A program made the translations under genes and the position numbers. Of a stretch of DNA of 64,000 bases, positions 35,279 to 46,347 are shown one piece after another. This DNA comes from Macrotrachela quadricornifera. Lineage: Eukaryota; Rotifera; Eurotatoria; Philodinida; Philodinidae. The stretch covers positions 1 to 64,000 of the forward strand of contig JAJEKB010021128.1 of NCBI GenBank assembly GCA_022393335.1, written 5' to 3'. Positions within the stretch are counted from its first letter, which is position 1. Every line of letters begins with the position of its first letter. The notes beneath the pieces are model-generated. The model had not been told where the DNA came from. It saw nothing but the letters and a program-made list of their open reading frames with translations, and ran no database searches.

Positions 35279-37401
35279 ATGGGACGCTGTCGTAACAAGA
35301 AAAGTAACCGTCGACCAATTAATATTGATGATAAAAGCTCTAAATCAGACTCTACTGCAGCTATTTCACCATTGCCATTAGGCGCGTACAACAAATTGTC
35401 TTTTTGCTAGTGATTCAAATTCACGTAATGAATGGAATAGAAACCGATTACAACTTATTCGATTCTATTCTAAAGAAGTAGTGTTCGATGATATTAAAAA
35501 ATGCATCGTATATATCAAGCGTAATTATATTACAGAGCTCTACTTAAATGTGTTCAACAGTGATGCAGCCACGATGGAAAAAATTCGTGAAACGATAATA
35601 AATGATTGTCATCACAATCAGTTCTCCCATTTTTTATATTTCTAACGTGGATCAGGTACATTTTAGTGATCAAGGAATTTGTATCCGTAGTGCTGCTGAT
35701 GGTGATAATTACGCTTATGATCAGAAATAGTACGAGAACAATCAATTGTCAGTGCCAATGGCTATTTATGGACTTAAACATGGCCAGCAAAATTCCATTC
35801 AAGATTTAACAAAAGATGAAGTATCCTTCATGTGGTTTCAATTGTTAATCAATGTGTTACTTCAGTTACCAAGAAATTCGGAAATGATGAGCGATATGCT
35901 TGACGTGGCACGTGCTCATTATAGTGCAGATACGACAAAGCTGAGAAAAATTGATGAATTTGCGCGTACTTACCATCCAACAAAGGCTATTTGGTGGTAT
36001 ATACAAGATTCATTTGTCTATCGTTTGCTTAACAGTGCATTTCGTACTCAAGATATTCGGATGATCGATCAGGTCAAACGGTGTTTCGTAGACAAATTTT
36101 ATCAGTAGATGAGTTGGAAATAATTTTAAAAAATGTCGGAGGTCTTATTTCTATGAACATATTTCTGTTAACAACTCTCGACTGTCAAGTAGCATGTATG
36201 TCGTTTCTGTTAAACAGTACGATTCGATGTGTTTGATAGATCTTGAAATTTATAATCAACCTAAAGAGTGCATTATGAAGTTGAGCGCCTATTTACATTC
36301 TCAACATGTGGGATTCTTGTCGAATAAGCTTATACTTGGTGATCTTCTGCTCAAAATGGGTGAAATCAATCAAGCAGGGCAATTCTATAAGTGTTGATTT
36401 GTGGTATGTGGATAAAGGTGACTATAAATCATCTAGAATGTTATTTGAACAAACACTTCATATAGCAAAGGATAATCAATCGCTAAAATCTTCCTTATTA
36501 AATAATCTCGGCTTAGCCTGTCTTAACCTGGGTTATTATGAGCGGGCTCTCAAATATTTTAAGCGTTCGAAAAAGTGTAAACCGTCCAAAAAGAATATTG
36601 AAACTATTTATCGAAAAAAAACATTTGCCATCATTTCATCCCAAACTAGCTGTGACCTATTTTCATTTAGCGTGTGTTGAACAGCAAATGGGAAATTATG
36701 TATCAGCTTTAAATCTGTTTGAAAAAGCTTTAACTATAAAACGGCAATACTTGCCACCGAATCATCATTCATTCGCTCATGCATTAAATAATATAGGAAT
36801 GACTTATTATGAAATGAATGACTTTGATTGAGCTCGTGAGTATTGTGAAGAAGCACTGAAAATTCAATCGGCATCTTTCGAACACAACAAAGGCACATGT
36901 CAATTTGAAAAAAATGATTTTCAAGATGCAGAAGCGACATTTAAACGTGTGCTAGGCATCAAATTATCTATTTTAGGAGAGAACGTAACAATGCATCCAT
37001 CACTAACGATTGCCTACAACAATTTAGCAATGGTACAAATTAAACAAGGACTTTTCGATGAGACATTGACTAATTATACACATACACTAGTGATTGAACA
37101 ATCAGTTGGTGATCCAATCAGTATCAGTATCACGTACAACAATATGGTTGGCGTTTTTGATGAAAAAGGTCACTTTATAAATGCTGAACATTACTATGCA
37201 AAGGCTTATACTACTGCACTGACTGTTTTACCAAGCGATCATCCAAAAGTTCAACTGTACACTTCTCATATGGAAAAAGTTAGAATGAAAATGGCAAAGG
37301 ATATCGGGAAGATGGATGCATCCAATGTAACACAAAGTTCTACACAGTGTAGATCATTTACATCATATTTTATAGAACTCGATGAGTTTCGCTTCTACTA
37401 A
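35279..37401 (+). pseudogene. Decayed ADP-ribosyltransferase-TPR gene
   Basis: A relative of the intact gene at 28.8 kb. It starts MGRCRNKKSNRRPINIDD at 35279 but shifts frame near 35390. Pieces then follow in family order: NEWNRNRLQLIRFYSKEVVF; AIWWYIQDSFVYRLLNSAFR, corresponding to the intact copy's PIWWYTYESF segment; FRRQILSVDELEIILKNVGG, the start of the transferase domain with its Arg; then TPRs such as FHLACVEQQMGNYVSALNLF, ALNNIGMTYYEMND and IAYNNLAMVQIKQGL, ending near 37400. Several stops and frameshifts lie between. The part of the catalytic domain that should carry the ExE motif is largely deleted near 36180-36250. It is more diverged from the intact gene than a recent tandem copy would be, and its repeats are more varied. 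Confidence 0.85.
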
Positions 37402-38739
37402 TAAAATCAATATACTCAATGTCCTATCCCAACAACATAATTATCAATGAATTTTATCTCCTTTAGAAGGTCTTGAAACTGAACGAAATTTTGTAGTCCA
37501 TATTGTTTTGAAACGATTATTGGATAACATATTCAAGTAAACTTCTTCAAGATAATTACAAAGAGTGCTTATAAGCTAGATAAATAAAGACTCGAGTACT
37601 AAATTAATGTATCGAATGATATAAAAAGTTTTATAACCCAAATATTGCTCAATTACATTGCAAATATGGACTCTTATTCCTTGACAGAATTAGCTAAGAT
37701 ATTGACATAAATTCTCTCTCCTATAATACGTTCAATCTATGTTATTGCCGTTTTCAGTCGATTCTTTTCCATTTCTTTTTCGATTTTCTATTAGATAAGA
37801 TCTCATACAATCGGTATAAATTCCTAGACATTAATTTCAATTTTCAATAGAGAGTTCAGAGCAATGCACAGAAATTAAACCACATAAATGATGTATAATT
37901 CCGAGAGTATTAATTTTAATAGGAATTTTGTTAGGGATGAATTCAGGGATCACAATTTAGGGTAAATGATAGGCATTCTCATTGTAGGAGGCTTACTAAA
38001 ACATACTTCAAATGTAGTTAAATGTCACAGACTATTCTAATACTGTTAGAAAAGTCAACTGAAAAGTTGACCTTATTTTCGATTTCCATTCCATATTTGG
38101 AATCAGGATTCTAAGCTCTATCAGACTAAAATAATATCACTCGATTATTCTGAAATTACTTTTTTTTTCAAGTTTTAAAGAAACCAACTGCTGATTTTCA
38201 CTTAAGACGATACCATGATTATTATTAGGCAAAAATGTTTCAACTTTTATCTGGAACAAAAAAATCCTTTTTAAAATAGTCTCAGATTATCGAGAACATT
38301 AAGAAAGCAAAAGAAGTGCTTAAATATACTTCCTAAAGAGCAATGCCAAATTGATTTTATTATTTTCACAGTTGGCCATCAATATATATGAAATGTTAGA
38401 AATAGATGTTGCAAGATTTCATTCGATTATAATCGAATGTCACCACATAAAGTCAACAAAATAAAGATATTTTAATATTTGACTGAAGACTTGCAATTGA
38501 AAAAAAAATTTCTATCGAAATGTGCGCGTCAGTAAGCAAAAAAAAAGTTAAAAAAGAAGAACAGTATGCACGATTCGTCTCTGGTTTCTAAAACAAACAG
38601 CAAACAAAATTTGATGACATACATTCGATTCTTTTATACATAAAATGAAGAAAAATGCAATGTAATTCTATCATTAAAATACGAAGAAATTCATTGATTG
38701 TGTGTCTATTAATTGTTGAAAATTTTTCAAAGAACAATA
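37402..38739. other. Intergenic, no gene seen
   Basis: AT-rich DNA without recognisable exons. It presumably contains the promoter of the calcium-sensor gene at its right end. Confidence 0.4.
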
Positions 38740-39706
38740 ATGGGAAACAAACCTATTGTAAAGAGCAAAACATCAACAGAATTGACTGCAAAAGGTTCAT
38801 TTTTATGTCTTTTATCAATTTAATGAAATTCTTTATTTTTTTTTAGACATTGAATTTTTAAAAGCACATTCTAAACTCAGTGAAGAAGGTAAACGAATAT
38901 ATGATAATAATAATTTAAACTGTTATTGTATATTTATTATTTAGAAATTCGACAATGGCATGCTGTAAAGAATTTTATATTGTTATAAATAGTCCCACGA
39001 ATAGTTTCGTTTTATTTAGAGGTTTTTACGTGATTATCCAACGGGAAAAGTTAATAGGAAGGATTTTGGTAAACTTTATGAGCAAATAAAGGACAAAGAT
39101 GTAGATACAGCACTGTGCGAGTATGTTAATAAATGTTTTAATATTTGATTTTATGTTATTTTATTATCAAAGTCATGTATTTGCTGCATTTGATATTAAT
39201 CATGACGGAGTAATTTCTTTTGAAGAATTTCTGATGGCTCTTACATTAGCGAATCCTAGTAATGTAGATGGTCAACTTGCCTATGTTTTTGAAATGTTAG
39301 CAGTTATTCAGTAGATTTTTTATTAATGATCTATCTCATACGTTTTAGGTGTGATCTTTCGGGAGATGGAGAAATGAATATGAAAGAGCTGACCAAATTT
39401 CTTTCTGCTTCAGTAATACTTTTCATTCTATTTCTTCATTTGAAAAACAAAAAAGTTTCTTTTTCTTCTTTTTAAAGTTTACTATGGCGGGTATAACCGA
39501 AATGAAAGGTGATCATGATCCAAAAAGAGTTGCAGCAGGTGTTTTTAATCTACTTGGTGTTAGCCACAATAAAACATTGAACAAACAACAGTTCATTGAA
39601 GGGTATTATTAAATATTTTACCTTCTTTTTTTCTCTCATTAAATCTTGATTTTCTAGTTGTAAAAAGGAACCACTTCTTCGTCAATTATTCGGAGGTGAA
39701 AATTGA
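38740..39706 (+). CDS. Neuronal calcium sensor family EF-hand protein
   Basis: Eight exons: 38740-38794, 38847-38888, 38945-38964, 39020-39120, 39173-39295, 39349-39412, 39478-39602 and 39658-39706. All introns are GT-AG and the total is 192 aa, the normal size for NCS-1/recoverin/hippocalcin relatives. The N-terminus MGNKP has the Gly2 needed for N-myristoylation. EF-hand 1 is the usual inactive one (FLRDYPTGKVNRKDF). EF-hand 2 (DINHDGVISFEE) and EF-hand 3 (DLSGDGEMNMKE) have good calcium ligands. EF-hand 4 (LGVSHNKTLNKQQF) lacks the first Asp and is probably dead. Such proteins switch membrane association and target binding with calcium. The exact subfamily is not clear. The 20-nt third exon is easily missed by gene finders. 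Confidence 0.9.
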
Positions 39707-40009
39707 ATCTTCCCAGATATTAAATCGAGATAAAAGTTATAACAATTTTTTTGGTAGAAATGTTCTTTTATATATATTAATCAACGATATAAACATTCAT
39801 TTTTTTTAATAATCTTATGAATGAAAGAGAAAATGAATATTTTACAAGCATTTCTAATTAATTGTGTACATTCAAGAATCGAAAATCTAATTTTCAGAGA
39901 TTTAACAAATCATTCGACCATTGTCTACAATTCACAGATCGAGGATGATACAAACGAGAAAAAGTGATTGGAAGATTCATAAAGTAAGTCAGAGTGTATT
40001 GTACACTAC
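39707..40009. other. Short intergenic gap
   Basis: 3' flank of the calcium-sensor gene, reaching the transposase relic. No exon or RNA was recognised. Confidence 0.35.
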
Positions 40010-40395
40010 AATAAAAATATGGGCTCAGTTGATAAAACTGACATGTAAATCAGCTTAGTAGAATGTTTTCGAAAAACTATCAAGCGGTACAAGAAATTTT
40101 TCTTTCATTTGCTGGATATATCAACATTGAACGCATATATACTATTCAAAGTCCAGTATAAAAAACTATTTAGTTTGGCGCTTTTCCAAACGAATTGATT
40201 CAACAATTGATTGAAAGATATGCTCAGCCCAAAAAATCAACTAGTCGTTGGACTATTGGAGATAATACTATACGCCTTACTGCACGTCATGGTTGTTTTG
40301 AAGATTATTATATTCTGAAACAAAAGAAAACATCTTATTTTTTTTCAAAAATAAACTCCGGTGCCAGAGGGTTGAATTACGATTCTCTTCAATAA
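40010..40395 (+). pseudogene. piggyBac-type transposase relic (C-terminal part)
   Basis: The translation KMGSVDKTDM, a stop, then RYKKFFFHLLDISTLNAYIL and FKVQ matches the conserved C-terminal block of piggyBac transposases (NMGGVDxxD, then KWxKKxFFHLLD and NAYxLY), which carries the last catalytic Asp. After a stop near 40193 and a frame change, LIQQLIERYAQP and RLTARHGCF follow, as in the linker before the Cys-rich domain. It is fragmentary and inactive. A TTAA-flanked non-autonomous element of the same superfamily lies 4 kb downstream. Confidence 0.75.
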
Positions 40396-40711
40396 GTTTT
40401 GGTATTTGGTAACAATTGATGGCAGAAAATCTTGCTTTTTTGAGAACACAGCTGTACAAGTAAAATAATACAATGGAATTATTTTGTTTTACATGATATA
40501 CGGTTCAATCGATATTTGAAGCAGTAATTTATGAAAGGAATTATTTCTTAAGAATACTCTCATTTCAGAATTTGAAATCTATTTATTTAATCTTGTCCTT
40601 AATAATGATGATAATTTTATCTTAATAGCAAGAATCAGGATTGAAAAAAGAAACTGGAGAAAACAATGCTCATATGTCAGAAAAACAAATGTCAAAGTGA
40701 AGAATAGATTT

Positions 40712-40962
40712 TCACAAGATATTGTAGCACTCGCCGCTGTAAGCACCAGTTGTCTGCAGCAGAAGAGCATAATTGGCCGTCTCTATATTCCCATTATTAT
40801 AATCACAATCTGTGTCATTGTGCCCATTTGATAATCGTTGACTTGTTGAACCAGTGCCTGAATCTACGCAGAAACAAATATTGAATATATATATATATAT
40901 GTTTCTGAAAAAAACTCATTTTTACTTATACCTCTCGTCATCATCGAACTTCCACAACCCAT
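40712..40962 (-). CDS. Small 60-residue protein with myristoylation/palmitoylation-type N-terminus
   Basis: Two exons, 40962-40932 and 40863-40712, with a 68-nt GT-AG phase-1 intron, giving 60 aa. It begins MGCGSSMMTRDSGTGST, which fits the MGCxxS signal for N-myristoylation at Gly2 plus palmitoylation at Cys3. The middle is polar and Asn/Asp-rich. The C-terminal half (ANYALLLQTTGAYSGECYNI) could form a short helix. There is no membrane segment. If real, it would sit on the inner face of a membrane. No family is recognised. The joined frame and splice sites support it, but at this length chance cannot be excluded. Confidence 0.5.
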
Positions 40963-42252
40963 TGAATTTCTTTACATCTAACGATAAAATAATGCGCACA
41001 TGATTTCACAATGTAAATAGTTGTATGTAAAAAGGAAAAGAAATGATGCCGACTCTTAGGTATGAAATATTCACATAAAAGAACTGAAAAATAATTTATA
41101 ACTCCAATCGCTGAGCAACATACATTTGTCTTGTCGCTTCCATTTTGTTGGTATGTAAGAAACATAGAAAAAAAGCCAGTGATTGTTTAAACCGTTTCTT
41201 AACTTGTTTCTATTGTTAACGGTGCTTGTAGCATGTTAGTGAAGAGTAAAAGGGTAGTAACATATCACAAGACGAAATGGTTATCGTTGAAAAAAAACAT
41301 GTTTATTTCGCAAAGGCAGAGAAGTCTGTTCCATCCAGTTTATTGAAATCACATCTATTATTGAAGATGGAACTAATTAAAGCCCTATCTTCCTAAAAAA
41401 ATATCAAATTTCGTCAAAAAAAAGAAATTCGAAATGAATTCATAGTTGAAAACTGTAAGACCTGAACATGGAAAATCAGTAGGATTCTGACGTTTAGTTC
41501 TTCGAAAAAAAAGATTTTCGTAAAAAAGTGTATTGTTATCATCACGTACCTATTATCATTTAAAAAAGGAGGATTTTGTAGAAAAATTCTTTTTAAGTAT
41601 AAAGAATGACTAGATAATTTAATTTGTATTATTTCGATTATATGATAATGAATCAATCGATTATTTTGTACCAACTTCTGATAGTATCTTCTTCTTTCTA
41701 CAAATCATTCTGATAATTGGTGTAAAAGTTATAAAAGTAACTTATCCACTCGTAACTTCAGATATTTCCTGTAAATGAGCTCCTTTCAAACACATGAAAA
41801 TTTAGTGATGAGAAAAAACTTTATTCGAAAAAGGCATCTTTATCATACATACAAATACCAATAAAACACAAACTGTTTATATATATTGAACTGAAACATC
41901 AGTTCTGAGAATTTCAGATACTTAGAAAAATGACTTAATTTTACTTCGAAACTCGCGTCATAACTTCAATAAGAGATATACCTACGATCCAGTAATTGGA
42001 AATTCTATAGAATTCCACGAGAAATTCAAGGAATTCAACTGAATGATGATCTTCGCCCACACTCTCACCTTTCCTCGCTATGTAACACAGCAGTGGGCAA
42101 TTGTACCCAGTCGTTGGGGACATTGTTCCCGTTTATGGAGAAATGCTTCACCTCACAAAAAATCATACATATTACAGAGAAATGGAAAGAAAAAAAATAT
42201 ATATACGTATACACATATAAACTATTGTATGATATTTCACATATACTTGAAT
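40963..42252. other. Intergenic, no gene seen
   Basis: AT-rich DNA with no recognisable exons. The open frame at 41414-41674 has no motif. Confidence 0.35.
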
Positions 42253-42320
42253 TAGTGGCGTAACCACCGGGGGGAGGGGGGCACGGGGGTGCAATGCCCT
42301 CCATGTAAATTTTTTCTGAA
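42253..42320. repeat. Solo terminus of the GTGGCGTAACC element
   Basis: TA followed by GTGGCGTAACCACCGGGG, then a G-rich run and GTGCAATGCCC. It is the same sequence and orientation as the left end of the element at 43251. No opposite end belonging to this copy was found, so it is a truncated copy. Confidence 0.65.
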
Positions 42321-42505
42321 AGTGGATATTTTTTTTAAAGATTCCCTACTTATGTTATATATGCCATACGCATATCCACTATTGCTGTTTAGCACTGGTT
42401 AAAAAGACAAACGTATGGTGTGAAATGTGAAAGAAGTTGTTATTTCTCAAATACAAAACCATTCTAAGTTATTTAGAATCAATCGCAGAGCTGGAAGAAT
42501 CTAAT

Positions 42506-42724
42506 CAGGGGTGGCGCGACCGGTGGGGTGTCGGGGGTGTAACACCCTCCCAATCATTAAAAATTTTCGTTTTCTCCTACATGAAATCGATAATTTTCTT
42601 GCGTTTTATTAGCAAAACTAATTTTACACCCCCCCAAAAATTTGTAAAACTCAACCTTCTCTTTCCAAAAAATTCACTACCCCCCCCCCCCCCCCCCAAT
42701 GTTGGTCGACTCGCGCCACCCCTG
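42506..42724. mobile_element. 219-bp hAT-type MITE with perfect 8-bp target duplication
   Basis: Termini are CAGGGGTGGCGCGACC and its near complement ending GCGCCACCCCTG. The element is flanked by AATCTAAT on both sides (42498-42505 and 42725-42732), an exact 8-bp duplication as made by hAT transposases. It contains a run of about 20 C residues near 42680-42698, prone to length variation and sequencing error. It has no coding capacity. Confidence 0.85.
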
Positions 42725-42732
42725 AATCTAAT

Positions 42733-43248
42733 ATACAAATATTCGTCTACATTCATTTAAACTTGCGTTCATAGTTGTGCTAATGTTTACAGTAATATAT
42801 ATTCTCCTAAACCACAATTCAGACAAAGGATCAAAGTATTTAACTGCGTATTTAAGTAAATAATGGAGTGTAGTATATGAATAATTGTCACAACTACAAA
42901 AGAAATCATTAAATACCGGTCGATGAAAATAATTTATGTAAAATAGTATGTCGAATTTGTCAACTGTTAGACAATATTAGAATCAGCTGTTGTCATCTAT
43001 CACTTTTGTGTATTTTCTTCTCGGTGCTTTGATATTCTTTTTTTTATTATGTCATATATACTTTTCATTGTATTATACTATCATGGGTATTGTCTTTTTT
43101 CTGTTTCTTTCCTTTCTATGGAATGGTAGGTTTTTTTCCGCGCTTTATTTTCTACGAAGTATTTTTCTTTGACTCACTTAGATATTACCATACCCAACGA
43201 ATTGTTTAGAAGCCTTGTTACAGGCATGTTGTTTGCATGCCTTCAGAT
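42733..43248. other. Spacer between repeat elements
   Basis: AT- and T-rich DNA. The plus-strand open frame at 42990-43172 is a Phe/Leu-rich product of the T-rich composition and is not called a gene. Confidence 0.35.
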
Positions 43249-43472
43249 TAGTGGCGTAACCACCGGGGATGCAATGTCCCCTCTGTAAATAGTTTTGCCC
43301 CCGTTGTAAATTTTTCATTGAAACAGGACAGATTTTTCTATTTATCCACCGTGAGATTGTATGTTTGTGACCTTAGAGAACATCTAATTTTACGCGCACA
43401 GCAGATAAAAACTTTTTAAAACAATTGTCATGAGTGTAGCCGCCTTTGGCGGCAAAACATTGGAAATATACG

Positions 43473-43719
43473 GAGAGCCCAAAAGTAACCCGGCATAAAG
43501 GATATCCTATAATAACAAATGATAAATTGTCCATGATACTTTTCATACTTTTTGTTTGTGTAGAGAGCTAGAATTTTTATCATATACATATTTAATCAAG
43601 ATCTTTATTCACCTAAAGTTTCAGGTCTCTTCACAAGCAAAAAGTACGAAAAGTATCATGAACAATTTATTACCTGTTATCATAAGATATCCTTTACGCC
43701 TGGTTACCTTTGAGCCACG
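43473..43719. repeat. 247-bp palindromic repeat
   Basis: The arms are inverted copies. The left reads AAAGTAACCCGGCATAAAGG then GATAAATTGTCCATGATACT; the right carries the complements (AGTATCATGAACAATTTATT, CCTTTACGCCTGGTTACCTT). It forms a long potential hairpin, is non-coding, and is probably a MITE. Confidence 0.75.
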
Positions 43720-44038
43720 CTGTAGATGTGTAGAATCGACTTCTGAGAGTTTGTCCGACTAAAACTGGAATCTGCTTAAAATCTTTGATCCTGTCAAAAT
43801 GGTGAAGTTTCAAGAAAGATTAAATTTGAGACTTTCGAAATTTTGATATTTTTAATGAATATTCGGACAGTAATTTCATCAACTTTGCAAAATTGATATC
43901 TTAAGTGTTTTCAAAATTTCCAAGATTTTTAGATTCAAAAAACCTATCTTTCAGACAGTTTTAGGCCGGCAATTAATCCATTGGAGGCGATTCGATTTTC
44001 TTAGAAAGTAACGTATGACTAAGGGTAGATCGCTGGAC

Positions 44039-45100
44039 TTAACCCTTTACCCCCCATAGCGGTTCTAGAAGAGCTACGAATAAAGTAACGACTCGTATAA
44101 AGTAGCAGTCCTTCCAATATACGACTGATATGGACAGATTGACTGGCCGCTCTATCTCTGGGCCAGATCGGTTTGGTCACTCCAGTGACCATTGGGGGGG
44201 AACGACATAAAAAATTGATTTTTGCGCTTATACTGTTTTTGTTATATAAGCAACACTTATTGACGGATATGTTATATCTATTTACAACAGCTCATATATA
44301 AGCAAATAATTGATGTTATTGATGAATACAAGCGTAATTTTTCATTAATAGACATCGATGAGACGGTCTCAGCCCCAATTCCAGCGCCAAAAGTTCATTG
44401 TGAGACCAGAAGTGAGGCTGCAAACGACTGCTCTTCACAAACACATGTTAGATTTGCATTTAGACAGTAGGTAGCTGGTTCGGACTTTGTTTTGGTCCTG
44501 CAAGAACGCAGTTTTGAACTTCAAATTGGGACTGAGATCGTCTAGCTCATGACTAATAATAGGAAATAACGCTCATATTTATAAACAAAATCAATTTTTT
44601 ATTTTATTATGCACTTTTGTCAACAATTATAACATATACACTAGCCAGTGTTACATATATGGCAAAAACGATATATGTGCAAAAATCAATTTTTTATGTC
44701 GTTCACCCCCAATGGTCACTGGAGTGACCATTTTATATCTGGTCGTTTTTTCCCTACCCAGTTATTGAAAAAATTTTTTTAAGCGTTGATACTAGTAGTA
44801 CTCTGCATGGCTAACATATATTATCTAATACGTTCTCAACTTGTATCTTTCCTGTTGGCCAAGAAAAGATATTTTCTTATGAAGTGAACTTTTTCTGTCT
44901 TTTTCAAAATTATCTGTTTTCTGGCTCATCTTTTTCCTAAGCAGAGCAACGAAAAAAATTTTTCTTTTTTATCAATCGATAGCTTAGACAGTCCGCTACA
45001 AGAACTGTTCCTAAAGTTTTTGAATTCAATGTCTCGTTCTTTTTTTTTCGATTGTTCCAAAAATGGTCACTCCAGTGACCAAGGGGGGGTAAAGGGTTAA
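44039..45100. mobile_element. Non-autonomous piggyBac-type element flanked by TTAA
   Basis: The element body is 44043-45096. It is bounded by TTAA on both sides (44039-44042 and 45097-45100), the target site duplicated by piggyBac transposases, and the termini start CCCTTTACCCCCC and end GGGGGGGTAAAGGG. Inside is a 557-bp inverted repeat (44174-44730). The 16-bp near-palindrome GGTCACTCCAGTGACC, or its variant with GG at the centre, occurs three times (44175, 44714 and 45065), possibly as transposase-binding sites. It carries no transposase and would depend on one supplied elsewhere. Confidence 0.8.
44174..44730. repeat. Internal inverted repeat of the piggyBac-type element
   Basis: The left arm reads TGGTCACTCCAGTGACCATT then ACGACATAAAAAATTGATTT; the right arm is its inverted copy with few mismatches over about 80 bp. 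The loop between the arms has no coding capacity. Confidence 0.75.
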
Positions 45101-45590
45101 CATCTCATATTTTTATGTTTAAATACGTTTTACTAGAACACAACATATACTAAAAGATGCAGCGGGATAAGCTCTACAATCTACATAATAAAGCGTTTTT
45201 CAATAGTGTACTTTCTGTTTTCAAAAAAAAAGTAAAACTTTGTGCGACCAATTTTTGAGGTTGCCAGGGCCGTAGCCAAGGGAGACCCCAGGGGTCCGGC
45301 TCCCCTCTCGGAACAAAAATTTCCTGGAGGGGGTACAGCCAGTAAAATTTTTGCGCCTGCGAAAAGTGCTTTTTGTCATGGTGGGTCCCCCTCTTAGAAA
45401 ATTCCTGGCTACGGGCTTGGAGGTTGCGAATATTGATCGCACAAAATTATGCTTTTGTTTTGAAAACAAAAATTACACAATCAAACAAGCTTTACTATGA
45501 TGATTGTAGAGCTCTTTACACTGCATCTTATGGTATGTGGCGTTTTTTTTCTAATAAAACATTTTTAGACATTAAAATATGAAATATCAC
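45100..45590. repeat. Palindromic repeat split by a hAT MITE at its centre
   Basis: The left arm is 45100-45264 and the right arm 45420-45590. They pair as inverted copies, for example AGATGCAG and GCTCTACAATC at the left against GATTGTAGAGCTC and CTGCATCTTATG at the right. The hAT MITE sits exactly between them. The palindrome was therefore in place before the MITE. Confidence 0.7.
45265..45419. mobile_element. 155-bp hAT-type MITE with perfect 8-bp target duplication
   Basis: Termini are CAGGGCCGTAGCCAAGG and, inverted, CAAGCCCGTAGCCAGG. It is flanked by GAGGTTGC on both sides (45257-45264 and 45420-45427). It has no coding capacity; the minus-strand open frame across it is a by-product of its composition. 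Confidence 0.85.
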
Positions 45591-46347
45591 GTGCGACCAT
45601 TTATTCCGGGTCACCTGTCAGCTTTAAAATATAGTGAGACCCAACGACGGGTCTTATCGCCGCGAACAGGTTAATGAGTTTGCACATCTCCAACTGTGAT
45701 ATTTTTTGTAAAGTCCTTGCAAAGGGAATTTTCGTATTTGAAACCCTTCAAATTTAATAATAGTCCCCAGTGTGGCTGATTTCGCCCGTAAAAGCTCTAA
45801 GAAACTCGTGAGTTTCGTGGACACTATTCTTCTCTCCAAATAGATTGTAAGGGAATTTCGTAAGATTTTACGAATTTTGGTCAACTTTGAACACTCCCAA
45901 TTCCATGAAAAAAATTTTTGGTTCAGTATGTACAACGCTTGATGGGGCATTGCCCGCTCTGTAATTTTTCTCTGGTTACGCCACTAAATTTCGAGCCAAG
46001 TGGAACAACCAAAGGTTATTGAAAAGCTTAAGCATATTACAACGGTTGAACTTCATTGAAACTTATAAAAATAAAATAATATATACCCTTGAAACATTAT
46101 TAAAAAAAACAATCATGAATAGAAGACAAAGTATTTTTAATTATATAACTTTATGTTCATCCGTTGAATGGATATGCATTTATAATGAAAGAAAAAGCAA
46201 TTTGTCCTAAACAGTGAAGCTTATGACAATCTTTTTCTTTATTATGTAGCGAAAATAAGGTTTCCTTTTTGACATAGTTATTATTATTAAAAAAGAAAAA
46301 GAAATCTTTCTCATCATTGAAACAATATTTTTACCGTGAATTAAAAT

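Larger units (their letters stand above)
43251..45984. mobile_element. 2.7-kb element with GTGGCGTAACC inverted termini, host of nested insertions
   Basis: The left end GTGGCGTAACCAC and right end GGTTACGCCAC are inverted repeats, each flanked by TA. Just inside, GATGCAATGTCCC at the left pairs roughly with GGGGCATTGCCC at the right, so the inverted similarity extends about 50 bp. No transposase was found. Most of the interior is other elements: a palindrome, a piggyBac-type element, a second palindrome and a hAT MITE. It may be one element that was repeatedly hit, or two solo ends that happen to face each other. Confidence 0.55.

Noticed and set aside
42990..43172. Phe/Leu-rich 60-codon plus-strand frame
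   Set aside because: T-rich composition inside transposon-dense DNA; no conserved feature.
45221..45469. 82-codon minus-strand open frame with Arg/Gly-rich translation
   Set aside because: It spans a hAT MITE and its palindromic host; the composition explains the frame.
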